DNA from: Polynucleobacter necessarius
Lineage (GTDB): Bacteria; Pseudomonadota; Gammaproteobacteria; Burkholderiales; Burkholderiaceae
Direction of reading: 5' to 3'
DNA length: 64,000 bases
Assembly: GCF_900096755.1 (NCBI RefSeq)
Contig: NZ_LT615227.1
Span: forward strand, 832,457-896,456
How positions within the stretch are numbered: position 1 is the stretch's first letter; each line of letters opens with the position of its first letter. Below, one piece after another: positions 12,194 through 20,533 of this stretch. Below the pieces are notes generated by a model. That model worked only from the letters and a program-made list of their open reading frames with translations, did not search any database and was not told the origin of the DNA. The position numbers and the translations under genes were made by a program.

Positions 12194-12525
12194 ATGGCAA
12201 CTGCCAAGAAAAAACCTGCTGCTAAAAAAGTAGCTGCTAAGAAGCCTGCTGCTAAAAAAGTAGCTGCTAAGAAGCCTGCTGCTAAAAAAGTAGCTGCTAA
12301 GAAGCCTGCTGCTAAAAAAGTAGCTGCTAAGAAGCCTGCTGCTAAAAAAGTAGCTGCTAAGAAGCCTGCTGCTAAAAAACGCGTAGCAAAAAAAAAGTAA
12401 GTAAGCCTGCTGCGAAGAAAGCGGGCTCTGCTGTAAAAAAGCCCGCGGCTAAGAAAGCTGCACCAGCGACTAGTGCGTTGAATCCTGCCGCTGCTTGGCC
12501 CTTCCCAACTGGCACACGTCCTTAA
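12194..12525 (+). CDS. histone H1-like Lys/Ala-rich DNA-binding protein, frameshifted at a slippery A run
   Basis: A basic nucleoid-type protein of the betaproteobacterial H1-like family. The intact frame (12194-12400) gives 68 residues, mostly five copies of KKPAAKKVAA, starting with ATG behind AAGGAG. It stops at TAA 12398-12400 directly after a nine-A run. In the -1 frame the coding sequence continues KPAAKKAG and ends AAAWPFPTGTRP at 12525, the tail I expect for full-length family members. The heptamer A AAA AAG (12391-12397) lies exactly in frame before the stop, the best known bacterial -1 slippery site. Either ribosomes slip to make a 109-residue product, or one A was lost from an A10 run. 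A strong terminator follows. Confidence 0.8.
12215..12379 (+). repeat. five and a half perfect 30-base tandem repeats in the H1-like gene
   Basis: Units at 12215-12244, 12245-12274, 12275-12304, 12305-12334 and 12335-12364 are identical base for base, and a half unit follows to 12379. Each encodes ten residues (PAAKKVAAKK in phase). Identity at synonymous positions points to recent expansion by slippage or unequal recombination, so copy number probably varies between strains. Confidence 0.97.
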
Positions 12526-12545
12526 TCAGACGGATGTTACTAGAA

Positions 12546-12573
12546 GGGGTCTCTCACGAGACCCCTTTTTTTT
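12546..12573 (+). terminator. strong Rho-independent terminator
   Basis: GGGGTCTC, loop TCAC, GAGACCCC form a perfect eight-pair stem followed by eight or more T. It ends the H1-like transcript; it lies 20 bases past the -1 frame stop at 12525 rather than next to the zero-frame stop, which fits the longer frame being the original gene. Confidence 0.93.
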
Positions 12574-12620
12574 ATTTCTGAATTGAATTTAGGCCTGGCG
12601 CAAGCTAGCCCGGGTGCGAA

Positions 12621-13580
12621 CTAGAAGCTAAAGCCAAATGCGTCTTTGAATTGCTTGGCGATCTGATCTTTGCTTAATTGGTGATTTTGTGGTCCTTGAT
12701 GGGTAATCTTGATAGATCCCATAAGGCTGGCGAGACGACCGGTAGCCTCCCAGTCCATGCCATTTTCAAGCCCAAACAGCAATCCACCGCGGAATGCATC
12801 GCCACAACCGGTTGGATCTACTACTTTTGCAGCTGGGACCGGTGGGATTGCTATGCATTTGCCGTCTACGTAGATGTCTGCGCCTTCGGCGCCCTTGGTA
12901 ACAATCAGCGCCTTTACTCGCTCAGCCACTTTTGCAAGGCTTAAGCCAGTTCGCTGTGAAAGCATCTCGCCTTCATAGTCATTTACTGCCAAGTAGCTTG
13001 CGATATCAATCAACTCTAAAAGTTCTGGGCCATTAAACATTGGCAAGCCTTGGCCTGGGTCGAAGATAAATGGAATATTGGCATCTGCCAATTGATGGCA
13101 GTGCTCCCACATCCCTTGGCGACCATCGGGGGCAACAATGCCAAATTTAGCGGTTCCCTTGGAGTTTTTGCTGCGCTCAGCCACTACTGCCGAAACCTGG
13201 TTCAGGTGGGATTCACCCATTGCCCCAGGATGAAAGGCGGTAATTTGATTATTCGCTTGATCCGTGGTGATCATGGCTTGAGCTGTAAATGCTTTATCGA
13301 TTTGGCGAATATGACTCGCATCGATTTGAAGTTGCTTTAGACGATCCATATATGGGGCTGCATCACCGCCAACGGTAGCCATGATGATGGGGTCGCCTCC
13401 CAAAAGTTTGAGGTTGTAGGCAATATTGCCCGCACAACCACCAAATTCACGGCGCATGGTGGGTACCAAAAAGGCCACATTCAGGATGTGAATCTGCTCT
13501 GGCAGGATTTGATCGGCAAATTTGCCTTCAAAGTTCATGATGGTGTCGTAGGCGATAGAGCCGCAGATCAAGCTGGCCAT
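12621..13580 (-). CDS. PfkB-family sugar/nucleoside kinase
   Basis: A 319-residue ribokinase/PfkB-fold kinase, of the subgroup annotated in Burkholderiales as carbohydrate kinase or adenosine kinase-like. The N-terminal signature is GGCAGNIAYNLKLLGG (about residues 47-62) and the C-terminal ATP-binding signature with the catalytic aspartate is DPTGCGDAFRGGLLFG (about 255-270). The substrate cannot be read from sequence; adenosine or a sugar are both plausible. It is a single minus-strand gene between the H1 terminator and the prmA fusion gene. Confidence 0.88.
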   Translation of the reverse strand: MASLICGSIAYDTIMNFEGKFADQILPEQIHILNVAFLVPTMRREFGGCAGNIAYNLKLLGGDPIIMATVGGDAAPYMDRLKQLQIDASHIRQIDKAFTAQAMITTDQANNQITAFHPGAMGESHLNQVSAVVAERSKNSKGTAKFGIVAPDGRQGMWEHCHQLADANIPFIFDPGQGLPMFNGPELLELIDIASYLAVNDYEGEMLSQRTGLSLAKVAERVKALIVTKGAEGADIYVDGKCIAIPPVPAAKVVDPTGCGDAFRGGLLFGLENGMDWEATGRLASLMGSIKITHQGPQNHQLSKDQIAKQFKDAFGFSF

Positions 13581-13643
13581 AAATTACTTTCTGTAAGGTA
13601 AAAATTGAATCATTAATGGATTAAAACGATAAATTGGATGAGG

Positions 13644-15164
13644 TTATTGAGGGTAAAACGCGCGCACTCGATAGCCTGCAGCATTTTGCGGCAAAGAAAT
13701 CAGTAAATCGGTTTGAATAAGATCGCCAGATGGGGCGCCTATTCGCGAATAATCCGGATGTGCCTCTTGCCAAGCAGTCGGCAACCATTCTTTTGGGGGA
13801 AATTGCACGGTTTTGATTTCAGATTCTTCTGCATCCGTTAAAGAAACTTCTAAATTTGGCAATAAAACTGCAATTGCAAGACGATTTTGTATTTCAACTT
13901 GCAAGATAGATTGATTTGCGAGGTTTTTAAGGCCCTCTCGCGCGTTTTCAGGCGATAGTGTGACGGAAGCTATTTTCCAAGCAGCAAAATCGCTTACAGG
14001 GCGATTTAGACATCCTAGTGCGCGACAAAGTTTTTCGTCAACGCGCTGTAAAAGAGAAAATGCATCGACAGAAATAGAATTTGAACTGCCATCAATGCGT
14101 GGAGCTAAAGTTGGAAGCAAAGAATTTCTGGATAGATGCTCTCCAAAAACTAGTAAGAGCAAAAATAGTCCAGTAAGAAGGGCTAACTTAAGACTTTTTT
14201 TTTGAGCAGGTGCAGCAGAGGTGGTTTTTTTGCTCGAATCTGAGGTGCCGTGCAGACAAACCCAGCCTTCACTTTCCTTCCAGACGGATAGCTTGAGCCA
14301 TTGACTGTAGGTAGCAATCACCTCTTCTGCTTGACGAGCAAGGACGCCAGATAAAACAATTTGACCACCTAGACGCATCTTATTTACCAATGCTGGAGCT
14401 AAAACCTGTAGTGGATTGGCCAAAATATTAGCCATCACGATGTCGTATTTGGTTTCTGCAGCGAGTTCGGGCGCGCCTTCGTTTGGCAATACGAATGTAA
14501 TTGTGGTGTTGTTGATTTCTGCATTACTGCGGGCGACAACCATCGCTTGTGGGTCGATATCTGTACCAACAACCGAATTGCAGCCCAATTTAGCGGCAGC
14601 AATAGCTAAGATGCCTGAGCCGCAGCCGTAATCTAAAAGGCTCTGATTTTTTAAGTTGGCATGCTCTTCTAGCCATAGGAGGCACAAGTGCGTGGTAGGG
14701 TGACTTCCCGTACCAAATGCAAGTCCTGGATCAACAGCTAAACAAATGGCATTCGGGTCTGTGGGGGCATCATGCCAAGAAGGCACCACCCAAATGCGTT
14801 TACCGATTTGAATTGGCGCAAATTGACTTTGCGTTAGTCGCACCCAATCTTGCTCTTCAACAGTTTTTTCTTGTGGGGTGCTTAAATTAAAGCCCGCATC
14901 TTTAAGTGCAGAAAGTAGCTCAGGAATAAAGTCTGCGCTGCCAGAGGCATCGATATCGGGATTAAAAAGTGCCGTAACTGCAGATCTGTCCCATGCTTGA
15001 ACTTTTGGCGATAGGCCTGGCTCTCCATACAGCGGATTCTCATCGTATCCGCCGGCCGCATCATCCTCTACAGTGACTGAGAGGGCGCCCAGCTCCAAAA
15101 GTGCATCACCCAGGGGCTCTGCAATTTCGGCAGCTACCGTGAAAACGAGTTCACGGTAGGACAT
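13644..15164 (-). CDS. prmA: ribosomal protein L11 methyltransferase fused to a DUF3426-type membrane tail
   Basis: 506 residues where PrmA alone is about 300. Residues 1-306 are a complete PrmA, which trimethylates ribosomal protein L11: the SAM motif LLDYGCGSGILAIAAAKLG (about 176-194) and the NILANPL substrate motif (246-252) are present, ending WVCLHGT. A polar linker (about 307-323), one membrane segment (about 324-341) and a 160-residue domain follow, resembling the DUF3426 part of the zinc-ribbon membrane protein that usually is the next gene in the accB-accC-prmA cluster. The N-terminal zinc ribbon of that protein is absent. The fusion may come from a deletion across the gene boundary. 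Whether L11 methylation survives membrane tethering is unknown. Confidence 0.88.
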   Translation of the reverse strand: MSYRELVFTVAAEIAEPLGDALLELGALSVTVEDDAAGGYDENPLYGEPGLSPKVQAWDRSAVTALFNPDIDASGSADFIPELLSALKDAGFNLSTPQEKTVEEQDWVRLTQSQFAPIQIGKRIWVVPSWHDAPTDPNAICLAVDPGLAFGTGSHPTTHLCLLWLEEHANLKNQSLLDYGCGSGILAIAAAKLGCNSVVGTDIDPQAMVVARSNAEINNTTITFVLPNEGAPELAAETKYDIVMANILANPLQVLAPALVNKMRLGGQIVLSGVLARQAEEVIATYSQWLKLSVWKESEGWVCLHGTSDSSKKTTSAAPAQKKSLKLALLTGLFLLLLVFGEHLSRNSLLPTLAPRIDGSSNSISVDAFSLLQRVDEKLCRALGCLNRPVSDFAAWKIASVTLSPENAREGLKNLANQSILQVEIQNRLAIAVLLPNLEVSLTDAEESEIKTVQFPPKEWLPTAWQEAHPDYSRIGAPSGDLIQTDLLISLPQNAAGYRVRAFYPQ

Positions 15165-15180
15165 GGATTACACACATGAA

Positions 15181-16545
15181 TTAAGACTTTCCGCGACTTG
15201 CAGCTTGCTCTTCTAAGCGATGCTCCAAGTAGTGAATGCTAGTGCCGCCTTCCATGAAGTTCGGATCGAGCATTAATTCGCGATGCAATGGTACGTTTGT
15301 TGTGATGCCATCAATCACCATTTCAGAGAGGGCGATCTGCATACGACGAATCGCTTGTTCGCGAGTATTTCCGTAGGAAATCAGTTTGCCAATCATGGAA
15401 TCATAGTTCGATGGAACCATGTAGCCACTGTAAGCGTGCGAATCAACACGAATTCCAGGGCCGCCTGGCATATGGAATGAACCAATGCGGCCAGGACTAG
15501 GAGTGAACTTGAAAGGATCTTCAGCATTGAGACGGCATTCAATGGCGTGGCCGCGGAAAACAATATCTTTTTGGCGATAGCCGAGCTTTAGGCCAGCGGC
15601 AATGCGAATCTGTTCTTGAACAATATCAACGCCAGTGATCATTTCAGTTACTGGGTGCTCAACCTGAACGCGGGTATTCATCTCAATAAAGAAGAATTCA
15701 CCATTTGCATAGAGAAATTCAAAGGTTCCTGCACCGCGATAACCAATCTTGCGACAGGCTTCAGCACAACGCTCGCCAATTTTGGCGATCAAGCGACGAT
15801 CAATGCCTGGAGCCGGAGCTTCTTCAATCACTTTTTGGTGGCGACGTTGCATTGAGCAATCGCGCTCACCCAGCCAAATGGCATTGCCATGAGCGTCAGC
15901 CAAAATTTGAATCTCTACGTGACGAGGTTTCTCTAGAAACTTCTCCATATAGACTTCTGGATTGCCAAAAGCGCGTCCTGCTTCTTCGCGAGTCATGTTG
16001 ACCGCATTGATGAGGTGCGCTTCGGCATGAACAACACGCATACCGCGACCACCACCACCAGCAGCAGCTTTAATAATGACTGGGTAGCCCACTTTTTTAG
16101 CGGTTGCAATAATTTCTTTTGGGTTGTCTGGCAAAGCGCCTTCAGATCCAGGTACGCAAGGTACGCCTGCTTTAATCATGGCGCGTTTTGCAGAAACTTT
16201 GTCGCCCATTAAACGGATAGAAGCCGCTGTAGGGCCAATAAACGCAAAGCCAGATTTCTCAACGCGTTCAGCAAAGTCAGCATTCTCTGAGAGAAAGCCA
16301 TAACCAGGGTGAATCGCTTCCGCATCCGTTACTTCGGCTGCGGAAATAATGGCGGGCATATTGAGATAGCTCAGCAGAGAAGGTGCTGGGCCGATACAAA
16401 CGGCCTCATCAGCAAGCTTCACGTACTTAGCTTCTTTGTCTGCGGTGGAATAGACCACCACAGTTTTAATTCCCAACTCGCGGCATGCGCGTTGGATGCG
16501 GAGAGCAATTTCTCCCCGATTGGCAATCAGAATCTTATCGAACAT
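15181..16545 (-). CDS. accC: acetyl-CoA carboxylase, biotin carboxylase subunit
   Basis: Carboxylates the biotin carried by AccB using ATP and bicarbonate, the first half of malonyl-CoA synthesis for fatty acids. The 454-residue protein begins [17 protein letters not shown]. It has the ATP-grasp glycine loop [14 protein letters not shown] (about 159-172), [27 protein letters not shown], and the active-site stretch [20 protein letters not shown] (about 287-306). It is co-transcribed with accB (47 bases upstream) and the prmA fusion gene (16 bases downstream). Confidence 0.98.
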   Translation of the reverse strand: MFDKILIANRGEIALRIQRACRELGIKTVVVYSTADKEAKYVKLADEAVCIGPAPSLLSYLNMPAIISAAEVTDAEAIHPGYGFLSENADFAERVEKSGFAFIGPTAASIRLMGDKVSAKRAMIKAGVPCVPGSEGALPDNPKEIIATAKKVGYPVIIKAAAGGGGRGMRVVHAEAHLINAVNMTREEAGRAFGNPEVYMEKFLEKPRHVEIQILADAHGNAIWLGERDCSMQRRHQKVIEEAPAPGIDRRLIAKIGERCAEACRKIGYRGAGTFEFLYANGEFFFIEMNTRVQVEHPVTEMITGVDIVQEQIRIAAGLKLGYRQKDIVFRGHAIECRLNAEDPFKFTPSPGRIGSFHMPGGPGIRVDSHAYSGYMVPSNYDSMIGKLISYGNTREQAIRRMQIALSEMVIDGITTNVPLHRELMLDPNFMEGGTSIHYLEHRLEEQAASRGKS

Positions 16546-16592
16546 GTCGGCTCTGAGTTAGGTAAAAAGGATTATTAGGAAGCTTTAAAGAA

Positions 16593-17033
16593 TTAAGCAA
16601 TGATGAAAAGTGGTTGGTCAAATTCAACGCCCTGACCGTTTTCACAGAGAATTTCTTTAACTACGCCAGCGTGCTCAGATTCAATCTCGTTGAGCAATTT
16701 CATTGCCTCAATGATGCAAAGTGTTTGGCCTACTTTTACAGTGTCGCCAATGTTTACGAAATTAGGAGACTCTGGATTTGGTGCGCGGTAGAAAGTGCCC
16801 ACCATTGGGGAGCGTGCAACAAAACCACTTTCTGCAGCAGGCGCTGCTGCCGCTACAGGAGCGGCTTGCATTGTTTGACTAGGCGCTGGGTTGGCGTAAA
16901 CCACTTGGCCGATTGGTGCTGAAGATCCTGCGTTAACAATGCGTACGCGGTCTTCACCTTCATTAACCTCTAATTCAGAGATGCCTGATTCAGAAACTAG
17001 GTCGATCAAGGTTTTAAGTTTTCTCAGATCCAT
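16593..17033 (-). CDS. accB: acetyl-CoA carboxylase, biotin carboxyl carrier protein
   Basis: Carries biotin between the carboxylase and the transferase of acetyl-CoA carboxylase. The 146-residue protein starts MDLRKLKTLIDLVSESGISELEV, has an Ala/Pro-rich hinge (about residues 48-70), and ends in a biotinyl domain with the biotin-accepting lysine in EAMKLLNEIE (about residue 112). Length and organisation are standard. It is followed by accC and preceded by aroQ, all on the minus strand. Confidence 0.97.
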   Translation of the reverse strand: MDLRKLKTLIDLVSESGISELEVNEGEDRVRIVNAGSSAPIGQVVYANPAPSQTMQAAPVAAAAPAAESGFVARSPMVGTFYRAPNPESPNFVNIGDTVKVGQTLCIIEAMKLLNEIESEHAGVVKEILCENGQGVEFDQPLFIIA

Positions 17034-17069
17034 GTGAGTGCTTCCTCTCTTGTGATTCTTTAAGTAATT

Positions 17070-17519
17070 TTATTTTTGTAAACGAGTAATCGCTGCTTGA
17101 AGTGCTAACTCATAGCCAATCGCGCCTAAGCCGCAAATCACGCCAGTGGCGATATCTGATAAATAAGAGTGTTTACGGAACTCTTCGCGTTGATGAATAT
17201 TGGATAGATGCACTTCAGTAAAAGGGATAGCAACCCCGGCCAAAACGTCACGCAAGGCAACGCTGGTGTGGGTGAATGCTCCAGGATTAATGATGATGAA
17301 ATCCACGCCATCCTGTTTGGCCTTTTGAATGCGGTCAATTAACTCGCCTTCATGATTACTTTGATAGGTGTTCAAATCTACAGATTGGGCTTTTGCTAGG
17401 TCTGCAAGCTTTCTATGGATATCTTCGAGAGTGGTTTTTCCGTAGACCTCGGGTTCACGAGTCCCCAGTAGATTAAGGTTTGGACCCTGAATTACGAGAA
17501 TTGAAGCTTTTTTCGACAT
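17070..17519 (-). CDS. aroQ: 3-dehydroquinate dehydratase, type II
   Basis: Converts 3-dehydroquinate to 3-dehydroshikimate in the shikimate pathway. The 149 residues show the type II hallmarks: [17 protein letters not shown] near the N terminus with the catalytic lid tyrosine, [13 protein letters not shown] (about 54-66), [15 protein letters not shown] (about 77-91), and [17 protein letters not shown] with the catalytic histidine (about 102-118). It heads the aroQ-accB-accC group, with 36 bases to accB. The next pathway enzyme, aroE, is at 23494. Confidence 0.98.
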   Translation of the reverse strand: MSKKASILVIQGPNLNLLGTREPEVYGKTTLEDIHRKLADLAKAQSVDLNTYQSNHEGELIDRIQKAKQDGVDFIIINPGAFTHTSVALRDVLAGVAIPFTEVHLSNIHQREEFRKHSYLSDIATGVICGLGAIGYELALQAAITRLQK

Positions 17520-17793
17520 AGATCCATATTTTTAGAGGCAGTTAGGTGTTAATTGCTTAATTAGGCTTTTAGCCACCGGTACGGCTTAGTGCATCTTTGG
17601 TGCTTCCGAAGCGCTTTCTTTGCTTTCGATGCAAGAAGTATACCTTTATGAAGAGGATACGCGATGAAATTTTTGCCCAAAAACTCGAAAATTTGCAGCT
17701 TTTAAAGGCAAATAATGAAAATTATTCAATTTACTGCTGAATTATTAGGCAGCATTTAAGAGAATGTTGGTTTGTAAAACTCTTTAAATATTC

Positions 17794-18321
17794 TTATAAA
17801 GCAGATTTTATGGCCTTTCTGAGCTCATCTTCGTCTATCTTCCCTAACTTCGTATAAATGGCCTTGCCTTTAGGGTTAATGATGACGGTATAAGGAAGCG
17901 CCCCTTGGGAATTGCCCATCTGCTTGGATAAATTGCTGCCCCCTAGTCCGCCAATAACAATGGGATAGGAGACGGGGGTGCTTTTCAGGAATTCACGAAT
18001 ATTAGAGGGTGAATCAATACCGATGCCTACAAATAAGACATTTTGCTGCAAATTCTCTTGCGCAAGTAGGTCTAATGCAGGCATTTCCTCTACGCAGGGA
18101 GGGCACCAAGAGGCCCAAAAGTTCACCACCAACACTTTTCCCTGCCATTCACTGGTATTAACTGGTTTTCCGTCAGGTGATTGCCATGGGTTGGCAAAAA
18201 AAGCTTTTACAGAGGAGTCGCTAGCTAGACCTGCTTTGGAAATCCATTGAGATGTGAGGGCGCCACCAAGGAGCGCCAAGAGGCCTACTCCACAGATGAT
18301 GATCCATTGTCTTCGGTTCAT
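17794..18321 (-). CDS. TlpA-family thiol:disulfide protein
   Basis: A periplasm-facing thioredoxin-like protein, probably keeping cysteines reduced, for example in cytochrome c maturation. It has an N-terminal membrane anchor (about residues 5-22 after NRRQW) and the redox motif WASWCPPC (about 70-77), followed by a cis-proline stretch (GALPYTVII). The ATG at 18321-18319 is chosen over an upstream GTG at 18327, because the ribosome-binding site AAGGAG sits five bases before the ATG and would overlap the GTG. It is divergent from mpl, with 26 bases between start codons. Confidence 0.88.
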   Translation of the reverse strand: MNRRQWIIICGVGLLALLGGALTSQWISKAGLASDSSVKAFFANPWQSPDGKPVNTSEWQGKVLVVNFWASWCPPCVEEMPALDLLAQENLQQNVLFVGIGIDSPSNIREFLKSTPVSYPIVIGGLGGSNLSKQMGNSQGALPYTVIINPKGKAIYTKLGKIDEDELRKAIKSAL

Positions 18322-18347
18322 TCCCACTCCTTCGCTAAAATTCGCTA

Positions 18348-19745
18348 ATGCATATACATATCTTGGGCATTTGCGGTACTTTCATGGGCGGCATTGCCGC
18401 AATCGCTCGGCAAGCCGGACATCGGGTAACTGGTTGTGATGCTAACGTCTATCCGCCAATGAGCACGCAACTTGAAGCTCAAGGTATCGAGTTGATTGAA
18501 GGATTTTCGCCGGATCAATTATTGCAGTTTGCCTCAATGCCGGATTTATTTGTAATTGGCAATGTGGTTTCTCGTGGCAATCCACTTATGGAGGCCATTC
18601 TTAATCAAGGTTTGCCATATATCTCTGGACCACAGTGGTTGGGTGAACAAGTTTTATACGGTAGACATGTTCTCGCTGTTGCAGGTACGCATGGCAAAAC
18701 AACTACATCGGCCATGCTCACCTGGATTTTGGAATTCAATGGCTATAAGCCAGGATATTTAATCGGTGGCGTACCGCTTAATTTCACGGTCTCGGCTCGC
18801 TTGGGTGAGAGTAAATATTTTGTTATTGAGGCTGATGAATACGACACAGCATTTTTTGATAAGCGCAGTAAGTTTGTTCACTACAGGCCGCGTACCGCTT
18901 TATTAAACAATCTAGAGTTTGATCATGCCGATATATTTGCTGATCTAGCGGCGATCGAAACGCAGTTTCATCATTTAGTGCGCGCCGTTCCGGGTGATGG
19001 CCTGCTAGTGGTTAATGGCGAAGAGCCAGCGCTAGAGCGCGTGATTACACGTGGTGCCTGGGCACCTGTAGAGCGCTTTGGCCAAGAGCTAACAAATGAA
19101 TGGTCGTTGATTTCTCAAGAAGGCGATGGTTTTATTGTTCGCAAGTCCGGCAAGGAGGTTGCAACCGTAAATTGGGCATTTGATTCAGGTGTTATGGGTA
19201 GGCACAATCAACTCAATGCGCTTGCAGCAATAGCATCAGCAAATCACATCGGAATTTCTCCCGCAGATTCTGCGCGCGCTTTAGCGGAATTTAAGAATGT
19301 GAAGCGACGCCTTGAAACGATTGGCATTGCTAATGAAGTAACTGTTTATGATGATTTTGCGCATCATCCCACTGCGATTACTACGACCGTCGATGGCTTG
19401 CGTCGTCGCGTAGGTAAGGCTCGTATCTTGGCGGTGTTGGAGCCTCGTTCAAACACAATGAAACTGGGTGTTATGAAAGCGCAACTACCTGGCAGTCTTG
19501 AGCAGGCCGATAAGGTTTTTGCCTACGGTGCCAATGCCGGTAAAGAATCCTTGGGTTGGGACCTGGCGGAGGTGCTGTCCCCGTTAAACACAAAAGAGCA
19601 GGGTAAGGCTCACGCATTTGATGATCTTGAGGCGTTGGCCAAAGCTGTTGCTCAAGAGGCACGCCCTGGCGACCATATTTTGGTAATGAGTAATGGTGGT
19701 TTTGGTGGGGTGCACCAGAAGATATTGAAAGCGCTTGCGGTCTAA
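18348..19745 (+). CDS. mpl: UDP-N-acetylmuramate:L-alanyl-gamma-D-glutamyl-meso-DAP ligase
   Basis: Recycling ligase that attaches the recovered murein tripeptide to UDP-MurNAc, downstream of the AmpD step. The 465 residues begin MHIHILGICGTFMGGIAAIARQAGH, contain the Mur-ligase P-loop GTHGKTTTSAML (about 113-124), the EADEYDTAFFDKRSKF segment and the C-terminal DDFAHHPTAI motif (about 335-344). Length is normal. The AmpD-type amidase at 6555 and this ligase form the two visible muropeptide recycling steps in the window. Confidence 0.95.
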   Translation: MHIHILGICGTFMGGIAAIARQAGHRVTGCDANVYPPMSTQLEAQGIELIEGFSPDQLLQFASMPDLFVIGNVVSRGNPLMEAILNQGLPYISGPQWLGEQVLYGRHVLAVAGTHGKTTTSAMLTWILEFNGYKPGYLIGGVPLNFTVSARLGESKYFVIEADEYDTAFFDKRSKFVHYRPRTALLNNLEFDHADIFADLAAIETQFHHLVRAVPGDGLLVVNGEEPALERVITRGAWAPVERFGQELTNEWSLISQEGDGFIVRKSGKEVATVNWAFDSGVMGRHNQLNALAAIASANHIGISPADSARALAEFKNVKRRLETIGIANEVTVYDDFAHHPTAITTTVDGLRRRVGKARILAVLEPRSNTMKLGVMKAQLPGSLEQADKVFAYGANAGKESLGWDLAEVLSPLNTKEQGKAHAFDDLEALAKAVAQEARPGDHILVMSNGGFGGVHQKILKALAV

Positions 19746-19793
19746 GGCTGATTCTTTGTAATAACAATAAATAACAAATACTGAAAGTAAATC

Positions 19794-20531
19794 ATGGGCG
19801 ATAGATTAAAAGACAAAGTGGCAATCATTACGGGCGCTGCAAAAGGCATAGGTTTTGCAACTGCTCAGCGCTTTGCGCAAGAGGGTGCGAAAGTAATCAT
19901 TGCTGATATGAATCTTGAAGCTGTTAACGCAGCTGCAGCCCAGATTCCTCATTCTGAAGCCTGTGTAATGAATGTAACCGATCGGGCCAGTATTCAGGCG
20001 GCGGTAGATCGAGTAATGCAGCAGCATGGACGAATTGATATTTTGATTAATAACGCTGGCATCACTCAGGATGCGCGTTTAATCAAAATGACTGAAGCGC
20101 AATTTGATACGGTGATTGATGTCAATTTAAAAGGTGTATTCAATTGCACACAATTGATCGTGCCGCATATGCTCGAAGCGGGCGTTGGCGCCATTGTGAA
20201 TGCTTCAAGTGTCGTAGGTTTATATGGAAACTTTGGCCAAACCAATTATTCGGCCACTAAATTTGGCGTCATTGGTTTTACGAAAACATGGGCGCGTGAG
20301 CTAGGTCCGAAAGGTATTCGTGTGAATGCGGTATGCCCAGGCTTTATTGCTACCGAGATGGTGAAAGCCATGCCGGAAAATGTTTTGAACGATATAGAAA
20401 AGCGTAGCTGGCTAGGGCGCTTAGGAACGCCAGAAGAGATGGCAAATGTATATTTATTTCTGGCAAGCGATGAGGCAAGTTACGTCAATGATGGCGTTGC
20501 TTTAGAGGCTAGCGGCGGGATCTCCCTCTAA
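19794..20531 (+). CDS. fabG: 3-oxoacyl-ACP reductase FabG-like SDR
   Basis: A 245-residue short-chain dehydrogenase/reductase close to FabG, which reduces 3-oxoacyl-ACP with NADPH. It has the cofactor motif [12 protein letters not shown] (about 14-25), NNAG (about 87-90), the catalytic serine in [11 protein letters not shown], and YSATKFG with catalytic Tyr and Lys (about 152-158). It is isolated from other fab genes, so a second FabG paralog with a related role (for example acetoacetyl-CoA reduction) cannot be excluded. Confidence 0.85.
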   Translation: MGDRLKDKVAIITGAAKGIGFATAQRFAQEGAKVIIADMNLEAVNAAAAQIPHSEACVMNVTDRASIQAAVDRVMQQHGRIDILINNAGITQDARLIKMTEAQFDTVIDVNLKGVFNCTQLIVPHMLEAGVGAIVNASSVVGLYGNFGQTNYSATKFGVIGFTKTWARELGPKGIRVNAVCPGFIATEMVKAMPENVLNDIEKRSWLGRLGTPEEMANVYLFLASDEASYVNDGVALEASGGISL

Positions 20532-20533
20532 GC

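Noticed and set aside
11941-12207. 88-codon minus-strand ORF between nrdB and the H1-like gene
   Set aside because: No recognised family, no convincing start, and it runs across a terminator-like hairpin.
12215-12379. Repeat array resembling a CRISPR
   Set aside because: Repeats are contiguous, with no spacers, inside a coding frame, and no cas genes are near.
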